Positions 30,163 to 37,537 are shown, counted from the first letter of the stretch. The stretch is 43,480 nucleotides of DNA from a virus (IMGVR_UViG_3300034175_000205:1-43480); one strand, 5' to 3'. Notes: generated by a model from the sequence alone, not told the origin. Made by a program: numbers and translations.

Positions 30163-32774
30163 GCCGCCTGCTCCAACTCGAGCAGGTCGAACAGGGTCGG
30201 CACGGCCATCTCGCGCTCCAGGTCGCGCAGATACTGGACGGATTGCGCCCAATATCCGGGGTTGAGCTCGCTCCCGCCGCCGCGGCGCTTGAGCGCCAGC
30301 GCGCGCATCGGAACGGTCCCGAGGCCGCAGAACGGGTCGAACACCATTTCGCCGGGCATCGAATATCGCTCGATCAGCCGGTCCACGATGTCGAACTGGA
30401 GCGGGCAGACGTGCTTCTCGGCGCCCTTGCGGACCTGCTCCGCGTTCAGCGTGCGCATCCGCACCACGTCGTCCCATACATCAGGGTGATGCGAGCCGGG
30501 GGCGATCGCCATGAAGGTGCGCGGGAGCGTGCCGTTGTTGTCGCTGGCCGGCCGGTCCGCGACGGCTTCCCCGACCGCGACATGCGCCTCGTGATCATGC
30601 ACCAGGTCGCGAGTGTCCTCGCGGAACCGCTTGGGCAGGACCGAGGTCGGCATGGCCGCGAACCGGGCGGCTGCGTCGGCCAGCTCCGCCGCGTGAAGCG
30701 GGCGGTTACCGCTCGAGCGCCAGAAGGCATGGGCGTCGATCTGCCACCGCGCCAGGCTGTACGCCGCACGGTCTTTCACCACCGGCCGGTCGGCATAGCC
30801 GCGCGACTGGTCGGATTGCGGCTTGCGCATCAGCAGGACGTATTCGGGGCAGCCGACGCCCATCTTCGTCCCGTCTTTCAGCATCTCCGAATAGGAGAGC
30901 CGATAGGTCTGGTTGTTCTCTCGAACGACATCGGTGACGACGGTGATCATGCCCATGAACTGGAAGCCGTGGCGGATGTAGTGCTCGATGCACTTGGCGT
31001 GGAACGGGTTCACCGTCGGCACGCCCTCGCCGGTCACGTTGCCGAACATGATCCGGTCCTTGACGTGGATGCAGGCCAGTCGGCCGGGTGCGAGTGCGCG
31101 CAGCAGGTTCGGCGTCAGGTGATCCATCTGCGCGAAGAAGTGCGCGTCGTCGTCGGTATGGCCGAAATCGTTGTAGCTGGGCGTGTACTCATAATGGTTC
31201 GAGAACGGGATGCTGGTGACGACGAGGTCGACGGAACTCCCGTCGAGCCGCGCCGCTTCGTCGACGCAGTCGTTATGCGCCAGACGCCAGCCCGCGCCGC
31301 TGGCCTCGCTCCGATCCACGCCGATGGCGCGCTCGAGGCCAGCCAGCGCGACATCATGCGCGAGCCCGTGCCGTCGGATGATCTCCGACATGCGCTCGGT
31401 CAGCTCGTCATGACGGGCCCACTTCGCCTGTAGATCGCGCACGACCTCGCGCTCCGTCTCGGCGTAGATGATGTCGATCTCGACCGGATGCGGCTGCTGG
31501 AACCGCTGGATGCGGTGCACCGCCTGGATGAAGTCGTTGAACTTGAACCCGACGCCAACGAATATCGCGCGGTGACAGTGGCGCTGGAGGTTGGTGCCCG
31601 AGCCCAGCATGATCGGCTTCGCCGCGAGCAGCCGCGACATGCCTTCGGCGAACCGGGAGATGATCCCCTCGCGCCGATCGAGATCCTGCGTCCCGTAGAC
31701 CGTGTCGATGCCAGGAAACGTCGCCTCGATCGCGCGGCGCTCGTCCTCGAGGTCGTGCCAGAGCAGGAAGTGGTCCGCCGGCGAGGCGGTGACGATCGCC
31801 TCGGTCGCCGCGATCCGCGCGCCGAGCGTCGAGCGCTTCTCCCGCGCCGCGTCCACCACCCCCAGCGCCGCGCTGCGCATCAACCGGCCCTGCCCGTTGC
31901 TCTCGACCTCGGCGCTGGCGAGGTCGGCCTGCACCTCGTGCCAGCGCACCGCGATCGGGGGCAGGTCATAACCTTCGTCGCTGAACCCCAGGTCGCTCGG
32001 GCGCTGAAGGAACACCGCCCAGCTATTCAGCCAGGTGAAGAACTCCTCTTCCTTGTGCGGGTAGAGGGTTAGGTCCCCCGCTTTCTGCGCATTGCGCTGG
32101 AAGAACCGGGTCAGCGCCTGGCCGGTGTCCATGACCCCCAGGAAGCCGGCATAATGGATCAGCTCCTTGTAGCGGTTCGGCGATGGCGTAGCCGTCGCGA
32201 CGAAGCGGTACGGCACCGCATCGAACAGCGGCAGGAACGTCTGGAACGTCTTCGACCCGTAGGAGCGCAGGACGCTGGCCTCGTCCAAGCTGACGGCCGT
32301 GAACAGGGCGATCGTGATCTTGCCGTCTCGCACGCTCTCATAGTTGGTGAGCAGGAGCGGCGGACGGGCAACGTCGCTGGCCGCCGCGATCAGAAGTTGA
32401 GCCTCGATCTCCGTGTCCGACCGCACGAACGCGATCGGGATGCCCAGCAGCTCCGCGTCCCGCATGAACTCGCGACGCACGCCCAGCGGCGCGACGATCA
32501 ATCCCAGGCCTCGCTCACCTGCCGCCGCGCGCTTGCGCAGGATGATGTCGAGGATCAGCAGCTGCTGCATCGACTTGCCCAGCCCGAACGCCTCGAACAG
32601 CGCGCGCCGGCCGCCCTCCACCGCCCAGCGGATCACATGGCGCTGGTGCGGCTTCAGCTCGCGCCCGTCCACGAGATGGGTCGGCACCTCGCTGAGGTCG
32701 CACGGCAGACCCGCCAGCGGCGCAGTCGGGATCTTCGCCTCCAGGAAGGCGCGGTAGCTCGGCTGCTCGGTCAT
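30159..32774 (-). CDS. Fused SF2 helicase - DNA methyltransferase (871 aa)
   Basis: ATG 32774 overlaps the upstream stop (ATGA). The N-terminal half is an SNF2-like superfamily 2 helicase: KPHQ (41-44), Walker A GLGKS (64-68), motif II LDEAS (163-167), motif III TATPSPN (194-200) and motif VI HRIQRF (420-425). The C-terminal half is a beta-class adenine-N6/cytosine-N4 methyltransferase with catalytic motif TSIPF (520-524), an unusual form of the (D/S)PP(Y/F) box, and SAM-binding DPFCGLG (813-819). No nuclease domain is visible, so it is probably a protective or regulatory modification enzyme rather than a complete restriction system. Related fusions occur in phages. Confidence 0.88.
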   Translation of the reverse strand: MTEQPSYRAFLEAKIPTAPLAGLPCDLSEVPTHLVDGRELKPHQRHVIRWAVEGGRRALFEAFGLGKSMQQLLILDIILRKRAAAGERGLGLIVAPLGVRREFMRDAELLGIPIAFVRSDTEIEAQLLIAAASDVARPPLLLTNYESVRDGKITIALFTAVSLDEASVLRSYGSKTFQTFLPLFDAVPYRFVATATPSPNRYKELIHYAGFLGVMDTGQALTRFFQRNAQKAGDLTLYPHKEEEFFTWLNSWAVFLQRPSDLGFSDEGYDLPPIAVRWHEVQADLASAEVESNGQGRLMRSAALGVVDAAREKRSTLGARIAATEAIVTASPADHFLLWHDLEDERRAIEATFPGIDTVYGTQDLDRREGIISRFAEGMSRLLAAKPIMLGSGTNLQRHCHRAIFVGVGFKFNDFIQAVHRIQRFQQPHPVEIDIIYAETEREVVRDLQAKWARHDELTERMSEIIRRHGLAHDVALAGLERAIGVDRSEASGAGWRLAHNDCVDEAARLDGSSVDLVVTSIPFSNHYEYTPSYNDFGHTDDDAHFFAQMDHLTPNLLRALAPGRLACIHVKDRIMFGNVTGEGVPTVNPFHAKCIEHYIRHGFQFMGMITVVTDVVRENNQTYRLSYSEMLKDGTKMGVGCPEYVLLMRKPQSDQSRGYADRPVVKDRAAYSLARWQIDAHAFWRSSGNRPLHAAELADAAARFAAMPTSVLPKRFREDTRDLVHDHEAHVAVGEAVADRPASDNNGTLPRTFMAIAPGSHHPDVWDDVVRMRTLNAEQVRKGAEKHVCPLQFDIVDRLIERYSMPGEMVFDPFCGLGTVPMRALALKRRGGGSELNPGYWAQSVQYLRDLEREMAVPTLFDLLELEQAA

Positions 32775-33244
32775 GCTGATGCTCCGGAATTGTGGGGATT
32801 GGCGGCGGCGTGCTCGCACCCGACCGCCACCCGCGCGCCGCAGCGCCGACACGTCGAGCTGTCCACGCGCCGCGCCTCGATCTGTGCCTCGGTCAGCTTT
32901 TCGTTCAGCACCGGATCCGCGCGGGTGTCGCGCGTGCAGACCTTGTCCGGCCGGGGCTTCGTGTATCGCAGGCCGACCCGGACGTTCGGCCACTGGCCCG
33001 CTTTCACGAACGTCGCCTGCCCGGTCGCGAGGATCGTGACGCGGCGAGCCTGAGCGAAGCGATCGACCTTGATCAGGCCTGCGCGTTCGAGGGCGTGGAC
33101 GGCCTGCTGGCCGAGCGCGCCGGTCTCGCCCCCGATCAGGTCGGCAAGTTCCCGGTTCGTCGGGCAGCGCCTGCCGGCATCGGCCGCGGCCGTGATCGCG
33201 GCCAGAGCAGGCGCGAGGCGCTCGGGCGGGAATGGGCTGGTCAT
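32771..33244 (-). CDS. Winged-helix and zinc-ribbon protein (157 aa)
   Basis: ATG 33244 overlaps the upstream stop (ATGA). The N-terminal part (CPTNRELADLIGGETGALGQQAVHALERAGLIKV) is a winged helix, and the C-terminal end (STCRRCGARVAVGCEH) is a small zinc site with three Cys and one His. A middle part matches the phrase WPNVRVGLRYTKPRPD seen in small phage proteins beside methyltransferases. Function unknown; DNA-binding likely. Confidence 0.7.
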   Translation of the reverse strand: MTSPFPPERLAPALAAITAAADAGRRCPTNRELADLIGGETGALGQQAVHALERAGLIKVDRFAQARRVTILATGQATFVKAGQWPNVRVGLRYTKPRPDKVCTRDTRADPVLNEKLTEAQIEARRVDSSTCRRCGARVAVGCEHAAANPHNSGASA

Positions 33245-33435
33245 CGGCGGCCGCCCCCTGCCCGCTTCGGCTCGCGGCACGGCGCGCAGCGCCCGCCCAC
33301 CAGCCGCGGGCTGTCGTCGCCGCATTCGTCGCACACACCGGCCACCCCGGCCGGAACCGGCTGGCGCGCGGCGCGGATCGCGCGATCGGTGTATGCCGCG
33401 GCGAAGTCGTTCGCTTGGTCCACGGGATCAGCCAC
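33241..33435 (-). CDS. DksA/TraR-like zinc finger protein (64 aa)
   Basis: GTG 33435 overlaps the upstream 50-residue gene by eight bases. CDECGDDSPRLVGGRCAPC is the TraR/DksA-type C4 finger, with a short N-terminal helix (DQANDFAAAYTDRAIRAARQ). Phage TraR-like proteins act on RNA polymerase through the secondary channel; the short helical part fits a TraR-size protein. Confidence 0.75.
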   Translation of the reverse strand: MADPVDQANDFAAAYTDRAIRAARQPVPAGVAGVCDECGDDSPRLVGGRCAPCREPKRAGGGRR

Positions 33436-33580
33436 GGGCGCGTGCCAGCCAGCGGAGCCGCTCGTTCCATCTCGGCAGGGCGCTGACCTCTACCGGGACC
33501 GCGTCCATGATCACGGCTTTCGCCGGACGCACCTTTCCTGTCGCGAAAGCACGAGGCTTCGCGGCTCCTATCGCCTGCAT
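33428..33580 (-). CDS. Hypothetical small early protein (50 aa)
   Basis: ATG 33580 has GAGG eight bases upstream. The frame encodes MQAIGAAKPRAFATG, then VPVEVSALPRWNERLRWLARARG. The C-terminus is a basic helix. It ends within the start of the zinc finger gene, in keeping with the operon. No family recognised. Confidence 0.6.
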   Translation of the reverse strand: MQAIGAAKPRAFATGKVRPAKAVIMDAVPVEVSALPRWNERLRWLARARG

Positions 33581-33627
33581 TGATCTGACCTCAGTTGAGC
33601 CGGGATCGGGCCCGGCCGGTTAGAACC

Positions 33628-34053
33628 TCACTCGTCGCCGATGACATCAGAGAGCTCGGCGATCAGGCCGCGCGCGCGGGTGCGCAGTCGCGCCCGCTCG
33701 ACATGGTCGACCACGCCGTCTTTCCGCGCATCGCAGATCTCGAACGTCAGCCCGGCAGCGCCTGCCGCGATGACGTCCCAGTTCGTATCGCTGGTCTCGA
33801 CCTCCACCAGGCGGTAGCCGCCCGGCTCGGTGAGCATGTTGATCGCCTGCCCCGGCAGGTGCGGGCGCAGCGCCAGCACGGCGTGGAGGGGCATCGCCGC
33901 CCCGCCCGCGTAGCTGCGCAGAGTGCTCTCCGGGATGCGCGAGGCCGCGGCGAGGGCGGCGCGGGTGGTATACCGCCCCTGCCCCACGAACGACGCGAAC
34001 ATCGCCGTCTGCCGCTCCGCGACATCCTGCGCCAAACGGCTTTCACCCGACAT
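33628..34053 (-). CDS. Regulatory helix-turn-helix protein, CII-like position (141 aa)
   Basis: ATG 34053 (MSGESRLAQDVAERQ) is preferred; the longer frame runs into the neighbouring gene. The segment YTTRAALAAASRIPESTLRSYAGG is a helix-turn-helix, followed by a beta-rich region (YRLVEVETSDTNWDVIAAGAAGLTFEI) and a helical C-terminus. Position (early, just after the Cro-like gene set) and size agree with a CII-type activator or a phage regulatory protein. It overlaps the preceding gene by 11 bases. Confidence 0.7.
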   Translation of the reverse strand: MSGESRLAQDVAERQTAMFASFVGQGRYTTRAALAAASRIPESTLRSYAGGAAMPLHAVLALRPHLPGQAINMLTEPGGYRLVEVETSDTNWDVIAAGAAGLTFEICDARKDGVVDHVERARLRTRARGLIAELSDVIGDE

Positions 34054-34291
34054 GATGACGCGCCTCCATCGGCGTACCAGGATCGACATGATCCGGGCCG
34101 CGACCTTGCTGAAGATGAACCTCCCCGGCGCGGGAACACAGGGGCACGCCGGGGAGGGTACGGCCACCGCCAGGGGGAAGCGCGGCCGTATCGGGGGAAC
34201 CGTGGTCGGAGACTCGACCGGCGAGGCAGGCGCGATCGAGCGCGCGCTGCCAGCTGCCGGGGTCGGACTGGTCGTCGATGTAGGTGGTCAT
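34043..34291 (-). CDS. Hypothetical small early protein (82 aa)
   Basis: ATG 34291 overlaps the upstream stop (ATGA), the main support for this gene. The first 22 codons (MTTYIDDQSDPGSWQRALDRAC) have strong coding bias; later codons are weaker and the sequence is polar, with many His and Pro. It may be shorter in reality, or the end may have drifted. No family recognised. Confidence 0.5.
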   Translation of the reverse strand: MTTYIDDQSDPGSWQRALDRACLAGRVSDHGSPDTAALPPGGGRTLPGVPLCSRAGEVHLQQGRGPDHVDPGTPMEARHHVG

Positions 34292-34509
34292 CTGACCTGC
34301 CCTTCGGGGGAGAGGCTTGCGGCCCCTCCCCGTCCGGCTATCGTCGTGTTGCAACGCACCGACGGAGGGCTAGAATCTTGCACGACGAACAAATCCGCGC
34401 GTCCATCGCCGCCGTTACCGCCGGCTTCGCGGAACTTTGCAGCATCCTTGGTCAGCGACACGTCATTGACGCAGGCGATCTCCAAGGGATTGAGCAGCTT
34501 ATGCTTCAT
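34288..34509 (-). CDS. Hypothetical small early protein (73 aa)
   Basis: ATG 34509 overlaps the preceding gene's end by 11 bases, and its own stop overlaps the next start (ATGA). The sequence begins MKHKLLNPLEIACVNDVSLTKDAAKFREA and becomes Gly/Ser-rich. No family recognised. Confidence 0.5.
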   Translation of the reverse strand: MKHKLLNPLEIACVNDVSLTKDAAKFREAGGNGGDGRADLFVVQDSSPPSVRCNTTIAGRGGAASLSPEGQVR

Positions 34510-34699
34510 GCTCTTCGCCCCCACGGGGAGGAGGACCAGCATCAGCAAGCCCGCAAGATGCTGTCGACGTGGTTCGGTCGGGCGAAGCCGCTCGCGCCAG
34601 AAAGCCTTCCACTTCCGCCAGAGTGACGCACCCGGCCGTCTGGCGGCCTGCCGACACCGTGAAACCCGCGCGGCCGATGTCTATGCCCGCGATGATCAT
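34499..34699 (-). CDS. Hypothetical small early protein (66 aa)
   Basis: ATG 34699 overlaps the Cro-like stop (ATGA). The N-terminus MIIAGIDIGRAGFTVSAGRQTAGCVTLAEVEGFLARAAS is well formed and the rest is low complexity. GIDIGRAGFTVS is reminiscent of the start of an actin-like/RuvC-type fold but is far too short to be one. No function assigned. Confidence 0.5.
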   Translation of the reverse strand: MIIAGIDIGRAGFTVSAGRQTAGCVTLAEVEGFLARAASPDRTTSTASCGLADAGPPPRGGEEHEA

Positions 34700-34920
34700 G
34701 CCGCCACCTGGGTGTCGGACGCAGGCAGCAACTCAGTCATCTTGAACGCGATGCGTTGCGCCTTCGCCGCAGCGGCGATGGCCTGCCAATGATCGACCGG
34801 GATTTTCTCGCGGCTCTTCCACCCTTGCACCGCGCCCGGCGTGATGCTGAGTGCGCGGGCCATCGGCCGTATGCCGCCGAAGCGGTCGATAAGGGACGTA
34901 ATGGGGCTCTGCTGATCCAT
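34696..34920 (-). CDS. Cro-like regulator, carph-isopro type (74 aa)
   Basis: ATG 34920 (MDQQSPITSLIDRFGGIRPMARALSITPGAVQGWKSREKIP) is the first gene of the leftward operon. The pattern FGG-x(3)-MARAL-x(5)-AVQGWK-x(4)-IP-x(3)-W is the carph-isopro helix-turn-helix common in alphaproteobacterial prophages. The promoter -10 ends only seven bases upstream, so the mRNA is nearly leaderless. It probably acts as Cro, repressing the divergent repressor. Confidence 0.85.
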   Translation of the reverse strand: MDQQSPITSLIDRFGGIRPMARALSITPGAVQGWKSREKIPVDHWQAIAAAAKAQRIAFKMTELLPASDTQVAA

Positions 34921-34922
34921 AA

Positions 34923-34953
34923 ACAGTTTGTACTCACGTCGAATACAAACTGT
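34923..34953. promoter_or_regulatory. Immunity operator with nested inverted repeats
   Basis: TGTACTC-N5-GAATACA (34929-34947) is a 7-5-7 operator. It is nested in a longer perfect inverted repeat, ACAGTTTGTA (34923-34932) and TACAAACTGT (34944-34953). A half-site GAATACA follows at 34965-34971. Confidence 0.65.
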
Positions 34954-34956
34954 CAA
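34927..34956 (-). promoter_or_regulatory. Leftward early promoter (PL/PR-like)
   Basis: Perfect -35 TTGACA (34956-34951), 18-base spacer and TACAAA (34932-34927). The operator lies between the two hexamers. This promoter would drive the early operon and, with antitermination, the late genes. Confidence 0.65.
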
Positions 34957-34995
34957 GCTAGTATGAATACAGCCGTATGCGGCAATCTCCCCCGA

Positions 34996-35481
34996 ATGTC
35001 AGACAATACGGATTCAGTCGGGACGCGGCTTTTGCGCCTCAAGAAGCGCAGCGGACTGTCGTTCGAGAAAATCGCGGCCGAGCTAGGGGTGAAGCGGGGC
35101 GGACTGCCCCGTTATTTTCAGCCTGACTACCGCCCCGATGGTACGCTAGCGCTTCCGAAAGCCATTGAGTTTGCGCGCGTGTTCGCCGGCAGGGGAAAGC
35201 CGCCCATCACCCAGGACGAGGTCCTCGCGCTGACCGGGCTTCCTGAGGTCGAGATGTCGGACGAGGTCGCCGCGCCTCTCACTCTGCCCGTAGCCACGGC
35301 AATCGTCGATGTCCTGGGCCGCATTATTCTAGGAGGCCAAGAGCCTGCGCCCGGTGGGGTCGTAAGCGCCGCGCAAGTGCTACGAGACTTGTCCGAAGTG
35401 TATCGATCCGCGCCAGAAGCGCGGGGCGATCCTGCTCAGACGCGCGGCGTACTTCTTGCTCTAACCCAACGATCTGGCTAG
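34996..35481 (+). CDS. CI-position repressor candidate, HTH without cleavage domain (161 aa)
   Basis: ATG 34996 is divergent from the Cro-like gene; ATG 34963 is an alternative. Residues about 8-60 (VGTRLLRLKKRSGLSFEKIAAELGVKRGGLPRYF) are a helix-turn-helix. The C-terminal 90 residues (EVAAPLTLPVATAIVDVLGRIILGGQEPAPGGVVSAAQVLRDLSEVY) are helical and may dimerise. There is no S24 Ser/Lys region, so RecA-stimulated self-cleavage is not expected. Its 3' end overlaps the opposing PAS gene by 158 bases. I infer it is the lysogeny repressor. Confidence 0.7.
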   Translation: MSDNTDSVGTRLLRLKKRSGLSFEKIAAELGVKRGGLPRYFQPDYRPDGTLALPKAIEFARVFAGRGKPPITQDEVLALTGLPEVEMSDEVAAPLTLPVATAIVDVLGRIILGGQEPAPGGVVSAAQVLRDLSEVYRSAPEARGDPAQTRGVLLALTQRSG

Positions 35482-36028
35482 CAACCGGCCTTAGCGCGTA
35501 CAGCGCTGCCTTGCATTGCGGCGCGCATTCAATGCAGATCGGATAGCACGACGCCGGTCGGACGATGCGCTTCGTCTTAACCGCAACCAGCATGTTGACC
35601 GCGCCGAGCAGCTCGCCAGTGCCGTTGTCGTTCTGATACACAGGCGTCGGGTAGCCCTCTAGGCGAACTCGCGATCCGTCAGCCTTTTGGCCTATGGCTT
35701 GCCCGCGAATCGCGACGCCGTCTCGAACCACTGCCGCAACGGCGCATTCTTCCATAGGCACATGCGCGCCTTCGAGCGTGTAGATGCCGGCCATAATGCA
35801 CCATCGATCTACGCCGAGCCGGGGGATTCGACCCGCAAAGGGCACGCAAGCCGCATTGTAGTAGGTGATATTTCCGTCGGTCCCCACCGCATAGATCGCC
35901 TCGGGCAACCGATCGAGATTGCTCGTCACACGATTTCTGAAAGCATGGACCGCTTGCTCCAGGTACGCGGAGCGAACAGCCTCCAAGGCACTCAACGCAA
36001 GGTCCTCCCTGTGTGACTTCAATAACAT
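35324..36028 (-). CDS. PAS-domain protein under LexA control (234 aa)
   Basis: Starting at ATG 36028, a helical lead (about 1-38) precedes a PAS domain (about 40-150: RLPEAIYAVGTDGNITYYNAACVPFAG, then ADGSRVRLEGYPTPVYQ and ELLGAVNMLVAVK). A cysteine cluster CYPICIECAPQC (Cys161, 165, 168, 172) follows, then a coiled coil (VGLEQEVRRASEQDRPALLARIDTLRTSLVALARRL). No kinase or HTH domain is present, so signalling by protein binding is likely. TTG 36076 is an alternative start adding 16 residues. A perfect LexA box lies at 36083-36097. PAS domains bind ligands or cofactors; the cysteines may hold metal or sense redox state. Confidence 0.75.
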   Translation of the reverse strand: MLLKSHREDLALSALEAVRSAYLEQAVHAFRNRVTSNLDRLPEAIYAVGTDGNITYYNAACVPFAGRIPRLGVDRWCIMAGIYTLEGAHVPMEECAVAAVVRDGVAIRGQAIGQKADGSRVRLEGYPTPVYQNDNGTGELLGAVNMLVAVKTKRIVRPASCYPICIECAPQCKAALYALRPVASQIVGLEQEVRRASEQDRPALLARIDTLRTSLVALARRLRPHRAQALGLLE

Positions 36029-36082
36029 AGCCCACGAACGCGCAAACGCAATCAGCGGAGATTCACAATTCTGCAACTTAGT

Positions 36083-36097
36083 GTTCTACGTATGTTC
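36083..36097 (-). promoter_or_regulatory. LexA box (GTTC-N7-GTTC) before the PAS gene
   Basis: GTTC (36083-36086) and GTTC (36094-36097) are exactly seven bases apart, the alphaproteobacterial LexA operator. It lies seven bases upstream of the TTG and 55 upstream of the ATG, over the likely promoter of the PAS gene. Confidence 0.75.
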
Positions 36098-36152
36098 CAT
36101 TTCTGATGCGCATAGGCAAGCGAAATAATGTTCGCATGGTGAATACGGACTG

Positions 36153-36182
36153 TTGACACTCTGTGTTCAATGCGAATACAAG
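36153..36182 (+). promoter_or_regulatory. Rightward early promoter with immunity operator
   Basis: Perfect -35 TTGACA (36153-36158), 18-base spacer and TACAAG (36177-36182). The operator TGTGTTC-N5-GAATACA (36162-36180) lies in the same place as in the leftward promoter. A half-site GAATAC is at 36141-36146. It would drive the rightward genes from 36225. Confidence 0.65.
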
Positions 36183-36224
36183 GTTGCCAGACAGCGGCGC
36201 CCCGCCGCGCTGGAGACGATCACC

Positions 36225-36899
36225 GTGGCGACACAGCCGATCACCATAGACGAAGAGCGCTGGGCATCCGTCCAGACCCGTGGCCTGGACAAGGGCGATC
36301 ACACGGACCCGGCGGTCGGCATGTGCGCGATGGAGGCGGCGGCGTACATCGCCCGCGAGCCGTTCTCCGATCACCCGGCCTGTGTCGACAAGGCCATCGC
36401 CGCGTTCCTGCGCACCTGGAACGACGCGCTGCCCGACGAGGAGCGCCGAATGCTCCTGCCGCTCATCCCGCTGACCGTCGGCACCGCCGGGAGCGAGAAG
36501 CTCTCCGAGCGCCGGGCGCTGCTGGCCGTCGACTGGTATATCCGCGTCCATACGCCCGCCTGGCTCCGACTGGCGGGCCTGACGAAGCAGGCCGACAACC
36601 TCGCCGCGCTGCCCGCGATTGTCGAGACGGCGCAGATGCCGTCGTTGCGCGGTCCGCTGGAGGCCGTTCGCGATGATGCGTCGGCGGCGTGGTCGGCGGC
36701 GGGGTCGGCGGCGGTGTCGGCGGCGTGGTCGGCGGCGGAGTCGGCGGCGTGGTCGGCGGCGGAGTCGGCGGCGTGGTCGGCGGCGCGGTCGGCGGCGTGG
36801 TCGGCGGCGCGGTCGGCGCTGGATTCCACCCGACGCGATTTGCAGGCGTCGGCGCTCGACCTTGTCGAGCGGATGTGCGCGCTGACCGAAGCCGACTGA
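36225..36899 (+). CDS. Early protein with SAAx tetrapeptide repeats (224 aa)
   Basis: GTG 36225 (VATQPITIDEERWASVQ) has GGAG nine bases upstream. The N-terminal 140 residues form a compact, mostly helical domain (DPAVGMCAMEAAAYIAREPFSDHPACVDKAIAAFLRTWND) found in phage and actinobacterial proteins of unknown role. Residues about 153-200 are twelve tetrapeptides of the form Ser-Ala-Ala-x with x mostly W, E or R. The C-terminus is a short helix. The repeat predicts a long amphipathic helix or solenoid. It is first in the rightward operon. Confidence 0.7.
   Translation: MATQPITIDEERWASVQTRGLDKGDHTDPAVGMCAMEAAAYIAREPFSDHPACVDKAIAAFLRTWNDALPDEERRMLLPLIPLTVGTAGSEKLSERRALLAVDWYIRVHTPAWLRLAGLTKQADNLAALPAIVETAQMPSLRGPLEAVRDDASAAWSAAGSAAVSAAWSAAESAAWSAAESAAWSAARSAAWSAARSALDSTRRDLQASALDLVERMCALTEAD
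36681..36824 (+). repeat. 12-bp tandem repeat inside the coding region
   Basis: Eleven perfect-length units of TCGGCGGCG plus one variable codon (TGG, GGG, GTG, GAG or CGG) and a degenerate twelfth. Copy number changes would keep the reading frame, so the array could expand and contract without breaking the gene. Confidence 0.85.
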
Positions 36900-36902
36900 T
36901 GC

Positions 36903-37259
36903 GTGCGTCGCTCCCCCATCGCGCGCCGGACGCCGCTGAAGCCCGGCCGGGCCACCCTGTCCCGCTCTCGGATCGTCGCGCGCCCACGGCCCAAGCCCGC
37001 CGCGCACAAGCGCCATCACGAGCGCATCGCGGCCATGCCGTGCATCGCCTGCTCGTCCTGGCCGGTCGAGGTGCATCACGTGATCTACGACGGGTCGGCC
37101 CGCATCACGCGCGACCATCGGCTGGTGCTGCCGCTCTGCCCGCGCTGTCACCGGACGGGTCCGACCGCGGTCCACGTCATCGGCTCGGCCGCGTGGAACG
37201 AGCTGCACGGGATCGACCAGCTGGCGCTCGCGACGTCGCTGTGGGGCGCTGAGCTGTGA
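36903..37259 (+). CDS. HNH-type recombination endonuclease-like protein, DUF968 type (118 aa)
   Basis: GTG 36903 gives the basic N-terminus RRSPIARRTPLKPG. The sequence CIACSSWPVEVHHVIYDGSARITRDHRLVLPLCPRCHR contains two CxxC pairs and the VxVHHV histidines of an HNH/Ref-type nuclease, and VHVIGSAAWNELHG matches NinG/DUF968 proteins of lambdoid phages. It probably cuts or resolves DNA in recombination. Confidence 0.82.
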   Translation: MRRSPIARRTPLKPGRATLSRSRIVARPRPKPAAHKRHHERIAAMPCIACSSWPVEVHHVIYDGSARITRDHRLVLPLCPRCHRTGPTAVHVIGSAAWNELHGIDQLALATSLWGAEL

Positions 37260-37537
37260 CCGCCGCCGATCTTAGCCCCGCGCAGTGGAAGACGCTGGTT
37301 CTGGTCGAAGCGCTCGACGAGGGCTACCCCGCCAGCTTTCGCAACCCGTCCCTGTGCTGGCTCCAGCGGCACAACCTCGCCGAGGTGCGCGGCGCCGCGG
37401 CGGCGTCGCGCAAGCACCGCTGGTTCGTCACGATCTTCGGGCGCGAGCTGGTCGAGACGTTCCACCGCGACGCGGATTGGAACTTCTCTTCCGAAAACCG
37501 GCACAGTTCTTCCACCGTAACGAAGGCCGGCGCCTGA
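37256..37537 (+). CDS. Hypothetical early protein (93 aa)
   Basis: Start overlaps the HNH stop (GTGA). The sequence has a winged-helix-like pattern (SPAQWKTLVLVEALDEGYPASFRN, CWLQRHNLAEVRG, HRWFVTIFGRELVETF), a common phage DNA-binding shape. No specific family recognised. Confidence 0.65.
   Translation: MTAADLSPAQWKTLVLVEALDEGYPASFRNPSLCWLQRHNLAEVRGAAAASRKHRWFVTIFGRELVETFHRDADWNFSSENRHSSSTVTKAGA

Noticed and set aside
36681-36824. Recent sequencing artefact in the 12-bp repeat
   Set aside because: Units differ in a patterned way at the fourth codon and the frame is kept throughout, so it is probably real, though exact copy number may be uncertain.
36078-37208. 376-residue leftward frame opposite the SAAx gene
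   Set aside because: Its apparent repeats are only the complement of the 12-bp array; the rest is Arg-rich shadow.
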